Source: Antilocapra americana (lineage: Eukaryota > Chordata > Mammalia > Artiodactyla > Antilocapridae). From it: 64,000 nucleotides of DNA. Below, in pieces: positions 11,847-21,600 of this stretch (positions are counted from its first letter, which is position 1; every line of letters starts with the position of its first letter). The stretch lies in contig ML664174.1 in NCBI GenBank assembly GCA_007570785.1, forward strand, positions 4,522,828 to 4,586,827, written 5' to 3'. The notes under the pieces are model-generated. The model was given only the letters and a program-made list of their open reading frames with translations. It was not told the origin of the DNA and made no database searches. Both the position numbers and the translations under genes were made by a program.

Positions 11847-11881
11847 TTCATGCCTTTTTCTGCCTCTCTGATCTCTTCTAG
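11847..11881 (+). promoter_or_regulatory. SLC8A3: Splice acceptor of SLC8A3 exon 2
   Basis: A pyrimidine-rich run from about 11837 ends in TCTTCTAG at 11881, followed by G. The best branch-point match is TTCAT at 11847-11851, with its A at 11850, about 31 nt before the intron end, which is within the usual distance. Another match, CTGAT near 11868, is too close to the AG. No other AG lies between the branch candidate and 11881, so the exon start at 11882 is well supported. Confidence 0.85.
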
Positions 11882-11943
11882 GTCTCTGGCCTGTCAGGAG
11901 GACCATTGGTGCTGCAGTGGAAGCTGACGGCTAAGTCTTGTGT
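11882..11943 (+). other. SLC8A3: 5' UTR portion of SLC8A3 exon 2
   Basis: These 62 nt lie between the splice acceptor and the first in-frame ATG. The reading frame is open upstream only as far as a few codons (a TTG at 11938 is in frame but is not a plausible vertebrate start). The ATG context is TGTATGG: the -3 base is T, which is weak, and the +4 base is G, which is favourable. Confidence 0.8.
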
Positions 11944-13727
11944 ATGGCGTGGTTAAGGTTGCAGCCTCTCACCTCTGCCTTCCTCCATTTTGGGCTGATT
12001 ACATTTGTGCTCTTCCTGAATGGTCTTCGGGCAGAGGCTGGCGGCTCAGGGGATGTGCCCAGCACAGGGCAGAACAATGAGTCCTGTACAGGGTCATCGG
12101 ACTGCAAGGAGGGTGTCATCCTGCCAATCTGGTACCCAGAGAACCCTTCCCTTGGAGACAAGATTGCCAGGGTCATTGTCTATTTTGTGGCCCTGATATA
12201 CATGTTCCTCGGAGTGTCCATCATTGCTGATCGCTTCATGGCATCTATTGAAGTCATCACTTCTCAAGAGAGAGAGGTGACTATCAAAAAGCCCAATGGA
12301 GAGACCAGCACAACCACCATTAGGGTCTGGAATGAAACTGTCTCCAACCTGACCCTTATGGCCCTGGGTTCCTCTGCTCCTGAGATCCTCCTGTCTTTAA
12401 TTGAAGTGTGTGGTCATGGGTTCATTGCTGGTGATCTGGGACCTTCTACCATTGTCGGCAGCGCAGCCTTCAATATGTTCATTATCATCGGTATCTGCGT
12501 CTATGTGATCCCTGATGGAGAGACTCGCAAGATCAAGCACCTACGAGTCTTCTTTGTCACTGCTGCTTGGAGCATCTTTGCCTACATCTGGCTGTATATG
12601 ATCCTGGCTGTCTTCTCTCCTGGTGTGGTCCAGGTTTGGGAAGGCCTCCTCACTCTCTTCTTCTTTCCAGTGTGTGTCCTTCTGGCCTGGGTGGCAGATA
12701 AGCGACTGCTCTTCTACAAATACATGCACAAAAAGTACCGCACAGATAAACACCGAGGAATCATCATAGAGACCGAGGGGGACCACCCCAAGGGCATTGA
12801 GATGGATGGGAAAATGATGAATTCCCACTTCCTCGATGGGCATCTGGTGCCCCTGGAAGGGAAGGAAGTGGATGAGTCCCGCAGGGAGATGATACGGATT
12901 CTCAAGGATCTGAAGCAGAAACACCCAGAGAAGGACTTAGATCAGCTGGTCGAGATGGCCAACTACTATGCTCTCTCCCATCAGCAGAAGAGTCGCGCCT
13001 TCTACCGGATCCAAGCCACCCGTATGATGACTGGCGCGGGCAATATCCTGAAGAAGCATGCAGCAGAACAAGCCAAAAAGACCTCCAGCATGAGCGAGGT
13101 GCATGCTGATGAGCCGGAGGACTTTGTCTCCAAGGTCTTCTTTGACCCATGCTCTTACCAGTGCCTGGAGAACTGTGGGGCTGTGCTCCTGACAGTGGTG
13201 AGGAAAGGAGGGGACACGTCCAAGACCCTGTATGTGGACTACAAAACAGAGGATGGTTCTGCCAATGCTGGGGCTGACTATGAGTTCACAGAGGGCACTG
13301 TGATTCTGAAGCCAGGAGAGACCCAGAAGGAGTTCTCTGTGGGCATCATCGATGATGACATTTTTGAGGAGGATGAACACTTCTTTGTGAGGCTGAGCAA
13401 CGTTCGCATGGAGGAGGAGCAGCCAGAGGAGGGGATGTCTTCCAGAGTACTCAATAGTCTTCCCTTGCCTCGGGCTGTCCTGGTGTCCCCTTGTGTGGCC
13501 ACAGTCACCATCTTGGATGATGACCACGCAGGCATCTTCACTTTTGAATGCGACACTATTCACGTCAGTGAAAGCATTGGTGTCATGGAGGTCAAGGTTC
13601 TGCGGACATCAGGTGCCCGGGGCACAGTCATCGTCCCCTTTAGGACAGTAGAAGGGACCGCCAAGGGTGGTGGTGAGGATTTTGAAGACATATATGGGGA
13701 GTTGGAGTTCAAGAATGATGAAACCGT
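11944..13727 (+). CDS. SLC8A3: Na+/Ca2+ exchanger 3 (NCX3), exon 2 coding part
   Basis: NCX3 exports one Ca2+ in exchange for three Na+ across the plasma membrane, mainly in brain and skeletal muscle. The exon encodes residues 1-594 plus two bases of Val595. Visible in order: a signal peptide (1-30, cut after LRA); an extracellular N-terminus with glycosylation sequon N45-E-S and Cys48/Cys54; membrane segments near 73-95, 133-157, 166-189, 200-224 and 228-252; the alpha-1 transport repeat with GSSAPE at 142-147 and GDLGPSTIVGSAAFN at 163-177; the basic XIP autoinhibitory segment at 254-272; a long cytosolic loop; the Ca2+ sensor CBD1 from about 395 with acidic clusters at 470-478 and 525-527; and the start of CBD2 from about 529. 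The exon ends in phase 2, where the mutually exclusive exons A and B follow in this family. The start is ATG 11944 because the signal peptide begins there. From memory the sequence is near-identical to human NCX3 and clearly not NCX1 or NCX2. The most divergent stretch is around residues 498-515. The frame is intact. Confidence 0.97.
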
Positions 13728-13733
13728 GTAAGT
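13728..13733 (+). promoter_or_regulatory. SLC8A3: Splice donor after SLC8A3 exon 2
   Basis: GTAAGT at 13728-13733 is a perfect match to the intronic part of the donor consensus. It splits the Val595 codon after its second base (phase 2). Reading through would hit TAA at 13729-13731 immediately, so the open frame ends exactly at the splice site, as expected. Confidence 0.95.
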
Positions 13734-15819
13734 AAGCCTTCCATAGTCCATCTGCCTCCATCCCTTGTCACCCCCTTCTCTCTTGCCCCATGCTTTAAAA
13801 CTTTTCCTTGTACTCGTGTTAATGTCAAACTTTGGTTCCATCACAGGTATGCAAGATCAGCAGACACTCCTGCCAGGTTCTGCTTCCAAAACCTCCTTCA
13901 GTTTTCTCACTTTAAATTGTTTTCGGGCAAGGAATGCCGTGGCAGGATCTGAGCACACAGGATCTAAGAACATTTTGTCCACTGAAACTCAAAATGATAG
14001 TCGGTGCGGGTGTGGGATGATGGAAGTTCTGATATCAGAACTGGGGAGATTCTTGTGATGAAGCAAGATCTAGGAGACTGCTTGGGTCTCTTCTTCCTCC
14101 TCTTCTCAGGCCAAGGGCTTACATGAGCTTTGAAGGCAGTCCTTTCCATTCTGAATCAGTGATAGTCCAAGCTGGACATCCTCAAAAACGTGAGTGGCAT
14201 TGGCTTATGTTTTTCCAATACCATATTGCAGTTGTATTGTATAAGCAGATTTCAGGCACCGCTCCTTCAATTTGGAAATTGCAAAATTGATTGAAACTTG
14301 GCACTCTCTTTAAGCATCAATAGGCTTATTTTATGGTGTGAGATGAATTGGTGTGAGCCTTGCCCAGACTAGGTGAGTTGAATCAGTATGGCTTGAGTCC
14401 TGGAGGTATCTTGGAGAAGCAGAGCTCCCAGGGCAGCGGCCACCAGTCTTTAGTCACAGGTCTAAGCTCCAGAATCTGGCTAAGCAGTAGAGGAGAAGCC
14501 TCTTAGGAATTGTGGGAAAAAATACATCTTCTGTGTGGTCATCTCTTTTCACAGTCCAGAGTTCTCCCAAAACACTTCTCAGGTCACTGGCCCATTTAGT
14601 CCTTCAGATACTGTGGGTCTTACATTTCTATTGCCTGTCACTCTGAGGCCTCTCTGCATTGAGACATCTTGTACTCGGTGTTTTATCCTATTCTTGGATG
14701 GATATCTCTAAAAAATAAAGCAGACTGACTCTGCCCAGGAGACCAGACTTCCCAGGGTTGCCAAGAAGGAAGGGGATGAGAAAAGGGAACCTTGTCTCGG
14801 AATTGCTGCTCATATCCACAAGCAATAAGCAGTAGCAGGGAAAGATATGAGGAACCAAAGGGACACATACAGGAAGTGGGAGATGTCAAACTGCTCCAAG
14901 AACGTGCTAAAAACACTTCCAATGGGAAATGAAAGCTCTCACCTGTAAAGTGGGAATAGCAATACTTTCCTTGCCTCGAGGTGGGCACTTTTTTGCAGTT
15001 CCTCCCAGCTCTAGGATCTTCTGAGCTATAGACATAGGTGCTCAGTGTAGGTCATAACCTGCATCAGCCAAAGATGGAACAGGGGGATACTGTCCCCTGA
15101 AATGAAATAGCCATTGACAGAATGATTTATTAGAGCTCTGTTTAGTCATTTTGTGGGAAAGGATAATCTCCTGTTAGCATTAATAAAAACCGGTGCCTTT
15201 CTAGAGAATACTGTCCCTTTCGGTGTGCTCTGGGGAGGATGTTTATACATACAAGGGAAGGCCCTCATGGCGAGGAAAACCTCCATGAAATTTCATGAGT
15301 ATTTATGGCAAGGTCAGTAGCTAAGTTACTGTCAGGCATCAAATGACATCAGCATTGGCCATAACTGGAGAGACTCGTGGTTCCTCCCATTCAGTACCAA
15401 TCTGCCGAGGGCACCGAAGAGTAGTCTTTTGAGAGATCAGAAGTTGGGATCCCAGTTTCTTCACCTCATTAGTAATCAACGGTGCACCTGGGATCTTTAA
15501 ATATGACTAAACCTTCCTCAAACCTATGTATGTTTTCAGCTTGATTACTGTCTCGGTGTAAATGAGCCTCATAAATGATCACTTTTGGGTAATATTGGTT
15601 ATAAATATGTATGAACTTCTACACATTTGAGATGCTGGCCCAGGTATTTAAGGTTTCCCATCTTTTCCTTTGCATTATTTTTTTAGACTTCAGTAGAATT
15701 TAGACTACCCTCTTGGCCTCCTTGACTGCAGAAGAATGAGTCCAAAACCTGCTAATCTATTCTCACAAAAGGAGGCCTACTTTTGATACTTTAAATTGTA
15801 ATTTTACAGCTAGAGACAG
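13734..15819. other. Intron 2, unique sequence just after exon 2
   Basis: Free of recognisable repeats for about 2 kb, with a candidate cryptic exon at 14110-14189. Nothing else is recognised. The lack of insertions may reflect constraint near the exon, but I cannot test conservation. Confidence 0.5.
14110..14189 (+). other. Candidate cryptic exon in intron 2
   Basis: An 80-nt stretch is bounded by a very good acceptor (pyrimidine tract from about 14086, then TTCTCAG ending at 14109) and a good donor (GTGAGT at 14190-14195). Joined to exon 2 in its phase 2 frame, it reads open through all 26 full codons after the junction Val codon, and would leave one spare base. It would therefore shift the phase for the normal next exon. 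I do not know whether it is ever used; splice-like sites are common by chance in introns. Confidence 0.25.
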
Positions 15820-16060
15820 TATGATACAGCAGGAAAACCATGGGCTCTAAGTACAGTACTCTGTGTATTAGAATTCTGGCTCTAGTACTGATTTAACCAC
15901 ATTGGGGAAATTTTATTAATTTATGAGATTTTTTTCCCCATTGATAAAAAGGAGATCATAATGTCACTCTAGCAGGTCTATTATAATGATTCATGGTATT
16001 GTATGCAATGTTCCCTGTACATGATATGTACTCAGTAAACAAGCTCATTAGTAGTAATAA
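15820..16060 (+). repeat. MIR SINE
   Basis: 'ctctagtactgatttaacca', then a degenerate 'gagatttttttccccattga' and 'tctattataatgattcatgg'. Confidence 0.65.
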
Positions 16061-16239
16061 ATTGATGAGTTATCACTATTCTTCAGAAGACTCCGAGGTA
16101 ATCAGGTTACTTGATTTTTCTGTGTCACCCTAATTAATAAGCATGCTAGTTTTTAGGTTACCATGAAGGTTACTAATCTAAACTCATAAAATATTGGAGC
16201 CAGAGAGGACCTTAGAATATCATCTAGATATTCTAGAGT

Positions 16240-16420
16240 AGTGTTTCTCAAATTTCAATGTGCTTGTGAACCAGCCAGGCATCTTGCTAAAATGCAGATT
16301 ATGACTCCCAAGGTCTAATGTAGGGCTTGAGATTCTTTATTTCTAACAAGCTCCAGATGTTTCTGGTTCCCAGAAGCAGAGCTGAAAGGCTCTAAAGCTC
16401 TTGACCAAACCATGAGACCT
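16240..16420 (+). mobile_element. MER5A-like DNA transposon fossil
   Basis: 'gtgtttctcaaatttcaatg', 'aaaatgcagattatgactcc', and 'tttctaacaagctccagatg' follow the MER5A order. Confidence 0.7.
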
Positions 16421-16809
16421 AGGAAGGAAAGTGGCTTTTCAGATGAGTTGCATGATTGGATCATGAATGCTTGCTTTCCAGTTCCAGTGTTCAACTCCAT
16501 CTTAGCTAGAATCTAGCTCTTACCCTGAGACCCTGCTAATTGCAATAACAATCTGAACCCTGAAGTTGAAACCTTCAAGGGACTCAGACAGAAGCTGTGT
16601 GATGCCTGGAACAACTTCACGTTCTATTCCTTCTCTCCTTGTGTAGCTTTATTTTCCACCCAGCCTGGTGGTACTGTCACTTTTGCCTTCACCATAATAC
16701 TCTGAATCTTCAGAATGAAGCCAGGCCTATGCTCTATCAATAATATTAGGTCCGTGAATTCATTCATTTGGTTTTATGCTTTACTTCTTCAAATGTGTCC
16801 TTACCACCC
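16421..16809. other. Intron 2 sequence with no recognised feature
   Basis: No exon, RNA gene or nameable repeat. Confidence 0.5.
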
Positions 16810-17000
16810 TGGTAGTATGGAAAAACAAACTCTGGTGTCTGACAAACAGGTGTGAATCCATCACGCATCAGCTGTGTAACTTTAACAAGTCATTTCAGCA
16901 GTCTGAGTCCTAGATATTTTGTTGCAATGATAGGAACAATAATACCTATCCTTCGAGATTATGATTAGTACTACATACAAATAGTAAGAAAATGCACCTT
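16810..17000 (+). repeat. MIR SINE
   Basis: 'ggtgtctgacaaacaggtgt', 'atcagctgtgtaactttaac' and 'caatgataggaacaataata'. Confidence 0.7.
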
Positions 17001-17029
17001 AGTGCAGTGCCAAAGTGCATCCAGAGTGC

Positions 17030-17200
17030 TCAGTCACTCAGCAGACATTTATTAAATATCTGCTACATCCTAGGTACATTACTAGTACTGGAGAGAAATA
17101 AGTGACTAAGATGAAATAAGATCCCAAGGATCTTATTCTCCAGTGGAGAGGATACAAGATATACAGACAAATCAAAACAGTTGGGAAAATTATGGTATGA
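17030..17200 (-). repeat. L2 3'-end relic
   Basis: 'cagacatttattaaatatct', 'tcctaggtacattactagta' and 'ggatcttattctccagtgga'. Confidence 0.65.
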
Positions 17201-18377
17201 GATTAGCTCAATAAAAGGGAAATGAAAGCTTCTCCTTTTGTGCGTGACACCACTAAAGTTTTAAAGTCGCCTTCATTAAAGATGTAGTAGTGAGGTAGGT
17301 GAAGTGTGGGGGTGGGTACATGATTAGTTTAAACCCACATTACAGTAAACTCTTGATATTTGAGAAGGGTACTACTGACATCTTTGTGGTCTGGAAGAAT
17401 CCTGGTAGTTTGTGACTACCACTGTAGCACATCCTGGGGATAATGGCCTCCAAGCCTCCTGCATGTTAATCTCACTCACTGAACACGTGACTCACTCCTG
17501 TATCCCAGGCTCACAGAGCGCCTCTGCAAAAATAAGATTATTACAGCTCATTGACGTTTGGGGTCTCTGGGAATAGCCAGAGCCTCAGATGTCAAATATG
17601 CAAATTTAAAGATCTACTATAATTAAATAGCATGGGCCTCCTTCAAAGAAGAATGGAGTGAAAGCTATACCACACATTTCCCAAGCAAATATAGAATGTT
17701 GAAACTGGAAGTTATCTGTCCTGCCAGTTTTACAAATTATGAAATGTGAGAATCTGAGATGCAAAGCGACTTGTCCAAGATCACACAGGTAGATATGTTA
17801 GAAAGGTAGACTTTAGAATGGACATTTTTCCCCATTTGGGCTTTTCCATTTTATTTTTATCCATCAAAATGTTAACTTTGGAAAGAATCTGGAAATTCAT
17901 GGGTAAAAGATGCTCTGGAAGGGCACATCCAGGAGTGTTTATGTGAGTAATGTCTTAGTTAAGAATAATAATATATTATGGACTATTTTTAATCTCTTGG
18001 TTCACCTTGAAAGTATTCAGGAAGGAAAATTTTGAACTCATGCAAAAAATTTTAGAAGCTTTATCTTAGTGATCTCTTGCTGAAAAAAGTGACAAGTGTA
18101 GCTGAGACATCTCTTGGTGATGGTTAACTTCAGGCTAGACCTTGTTCCATAAAATAATGCAGTATTTTTTTCAGAATGATGGAGGCCATTCTCTTCCAGG
18201 AGTGCTTTCTCTGTAAAGTTTTAGCCGAAGGCATCTTCCCATCAAGACCTATACAAATAAGGAGTTATCCAGGACACAATTTTCACATTCTCCAACTTGA
18301 CTAAACACAGTCAGGTTTTTGCTTTTTCTTTGGCTCAGTGGAGTGATAGTTTTTTATCTGGCCATGGAGGAAGATAA
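17201..18377. other. Intron 2, mostly unique
   Basis: A MIR-like stretch with 'gacttgtccaagatcacaca' lies at about 17700-17800 (minus orientation). The rest shows nothing I can name. Confidence 0.5.
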
Positions 18378-18378
18378 G

Positions 18379-18600
18379 GGGCTTCCCAGGTGGTGCTAGT
18401 GGTAAAGAACCCTCCTGCCAATGCAGAAGACATAAGAGATGCGGGTTCAATCCATGGGTTTGAAAGATCCCCTGGAGGAGGGCATGGCAACCCACTCCAG
18501 TATTCTTGCCTGGAGAATCCCATGGACAGAGGAGCCTGGTGGGCTACAGTCCACAGAGTCGCAAAGAGTCAGATACGACTGAAGCGACTTAGCATGCACG
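18379..18600 (+). repeat. Bov-tA SINE
   Basis: The head 'gggcttcccaggtggtgcta', B-box 'ggttcaatccatggg' and full Bov-A body ending 'agatacgactgaagcgactt'. Confidence 0.93.
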
Positions 18601-18607
18601 CATGCAT

Positions 18608-21600
18608 AGAGGAGGATCATTTGTTTCTAGAATGTCCTTTCTGCACTTGAGAAAAATCAGAAGCTGCACACTTAGTGTGGGCAGCAGTGCAGTGGAGGTA
18701 GAGATATTTCCCCCTTAGCTGGAATCCTTTTCTTTCTTCTTTCTTCAGCCTGCGCTGCTGCTTTCCAGTAACAAGCTCTGTTTGTAGTTGTAGGTAAACA
18801 GTCTGTCCCCAGAACCGTGGCTCCATGGAACTCACAGTGGAGCTGTGTGCTTGGCTCAGAGTGATCCCGAAGAAAGGAATCCGTGTCTAAGCCAATTGTT
18901 AAATAGGGAAGGGGGGTTTAACAGAATAGTGGAACATTGCAGATAGGGTTGTTCAAATAAAATTTCCTCTCTTTGGGGCACAAAGGAATGATTAGAGGCT
19001 GTGTGGACTCTTCAGCAGAAGCTTTGGATATTGTTCCCAGGAAGGCCCCAGGTCTTGGTAATTTTTTTTCTTTTCTTAATTACTAAAATTGCCCAAGAAT
19101 ATGCCAAAGAGTGACATATTCCAACTTCAGGATCTATAAAGCACCCCAAGTTTACTTAAACCTTATATGTCCATAAAGATTGCCAGCAAGTCCAGAGCCT
19201 TCCTGGTTTATTTGTTTTAGGGTCTAAGGGTACAGCATCCTTCGCAATACTGGATTGGGCAGCACTTCTCCGCTTGACTTGGTCGGGGACCATAGGCAAC
19301 AGAGCATTCAGTGTGCCTTCCCTGGGTCTTCTCGCTTTGGTCTGCCCTCTGGTTTGAGAAAATTCGGGATGTGCAGAGGTGGAGACTCCCAGGGGAGTGT
19401 CAGGTTGGGTGTGAGGAGAAAGTCACACTGTGATTGGAGATGGTCACATGACCAGCCAATCAGAAAATGAAGCAGTCTCAGCCTCAAAGCAGGCTCCCCT
19501 AAGCATTGCTTGGAATGATGCTAGTTGGGGCTTTAGGCAATAATAAATGAATAACAATGAAGATCCTGCCATGGGCCTTGCTTCGTTTGTCTTGGCTCTT
19601 CAGGTCAAAGTTTTCTCATTCACTCACAAGCGTGATGGAAAGGGATACTTGGGCAGACTGAGGTGGGTGAGTGGGGAGGACTCGTCCATGTCTTCCAACT
19701 TTCATCAACTTTCCAGGTGTGTTTGGGTCATACGTGAGCACTCATTCCTTCCCCATCCTTGGGCTAGGCCCCCATCAACTCCACGAGGAAAGGAGTAGAA
19801 TTCAGTGCTACAGCCTTCAGTTTATTCAAGGTGTTGTTTTCTTGTCCTTTTAAAAGAGAAACTAGCCTGTATTTCCAGAACCAATCAGAAGTCCTAGCAT
19901 AGAGCAGTGTATAACTAATAGTTGGAGAGAGAGAACTCCTTGACCTACAAACAGAGCAAAATCCCTGTATTTAAATTCTGCACCATCCAGAAGCATCTTG
20001 CAGGAATCACGTGCTTTGAGGATTTTGCTAAAAGACCATGAAGGAAAGCACTAGGTAAACATTTTTAGGTGATGTGATGTGATAGTTATCATTCATAGGA
20101 ATTATAGTCATACCCTTCCATCTACCACATACACAAATAGGAAGTTATCTGGCTAAGTATAGAAGAAGATAAAGTTGAAGTAAAATTTGTTCATTATGGA
20201 AAAATTTGTTTTTCTAAAATTGAGTCATCACTCGGTGAGTGTATATATTTGGGTTCAGTTTTCAATGAGGCAGCATTCTGACCCTTTCTAGTGAAGGGTC
20301 CTCATGGCATGAACACAGCCTGGTTAACCTGCTCTTGCCTAAGCCCAGTTCACTTACCATTTGGTGATAAGTGTTCATGAAGAACCAGTTAGTTATGATG
20401 CAGACAACTCTTTAACATGGATACTTTAGTTGGTGCTTTCAAAATGAGTGACATCTTGATAGTAGCTTCCTATTCAGAATATGGCTGCAGAACAAGTTAT
20501 GGATTAGAGATGATGAATTCTGCGATTTCTCTGTAGTAGTCCATCTTTTTACAGAGCCCTTGGTCTTGATTGGTGTCCCTTTTGGTTTCCTCCTTGTGTT
20601 TCCTGTGTGATTTCTCCTTGGGACCCTCCTGACCCCTTGACCCTCTCTTTCTGAGCTGTAGTCATGGAAGGTGTACTATACCACCATCCCTAGGGCTAAC
20701 CCTGGACCTGACTGCAAATATTCCATGTGTTCACTTTATTTCCCTGCCTCTACCTTCCTTTTTGCTTGGATGTTTTCTCTTACCCTGCTCTCTCTTCTAA
20801 ACGTCCTTGGCTACATCCTTTCTTTCTTTACTGTATACACTCCAGGAACTGATGATACTCATGCCATGTTTTCTACTCCTACTCCAGCTCAGTGCCTTCC
20901 TCCTCACGTCCTGTAGTCCTGTCTCCTGTCTTACCCTTATTCTATCCCCTACATCTGCTTCCTTCCCACTGTTGGCATCTGTGTTTGGACCACCTTCTGT
21001 CTACTGTCTAATCTGTGATTTCTCTGAGTGACCAAGAGTGTGCTGTGGGTATCCCTCAGGAAAGCCTGGCATTTAGATAGAAAGAACCAGCCTCATGATA
21101 ATACCAAGAAGACTGATATCTCCCAGGAAACAGACCACTCACTCTGGTGCTCTTTTTTTTGCCTTTGCCACATAGTATTTGACTTTTAAGACTAGAAGGT
21201 TGAATTGTAAGGATCCAGCATAGGCTGGAACTGGTATCAGAAAGGCATCAGAGCCTTAGGGACCACCTTCTCTGTCTAGCACTCTCCCTCTCAGCCACGT
21301 GGCCTCTGTCTCCTGGCATCTCTACTCCTCTCTGTGGTCTTTTCCCTTACAGCTTGAATGCAACCTCACAGCCCCCAAACCCTATTTCCTACCTGAAAAG
21401 ATCTGTCTATTCTTCTACCTCAGATTCTCAAGGGAGGGACTCTGTTGTTTCCCTCCCCCACCTCCACCCTTCCCCACCTCTCAACTTAACTTTATCAAAG
21501 GCCACTGGCCAGACAGATATTGGTTGCCCTGGGTTAAGTCGCGTTTCTGTCCATCCCCAACTTGATAGTTGGCTGGTGGGGTGGGAAAATTTACCAGGGG

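Larger units (their letters stand above)
1..11881 (+). other. SLC8A3: SLC8A3 intron 1, 3' part
   Basis: This is non-coding DNA upstream of the exon 2 acceptor. Because the first coding ATG lies in the next exon, the upstream exon(s) should be 5' untranslated and must lie outside the window. I find no conserved exon here; the content is interspersed repeats, listed separately, and unique intronic sequence. Assignment as intron rests on the strong acceptor at 11880-11881 and on the known structure of SLC8A genes, where a non-coding first exon precedes one very large coding exon. Confidence 0.85.

Noticed and set aside
12937..13563. 208-codon open frame on the minus strand inside exon 2
   Set aside because: It is the antisense shadow of the conserved NCX3 coding sequence; its protein has no recognisable content.
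13765..14058. 97-codon frame just after exon 2
   Set aside because: It begins after the splice donor, has no acceptor of its own and no similarity to the next NCX3 exons.
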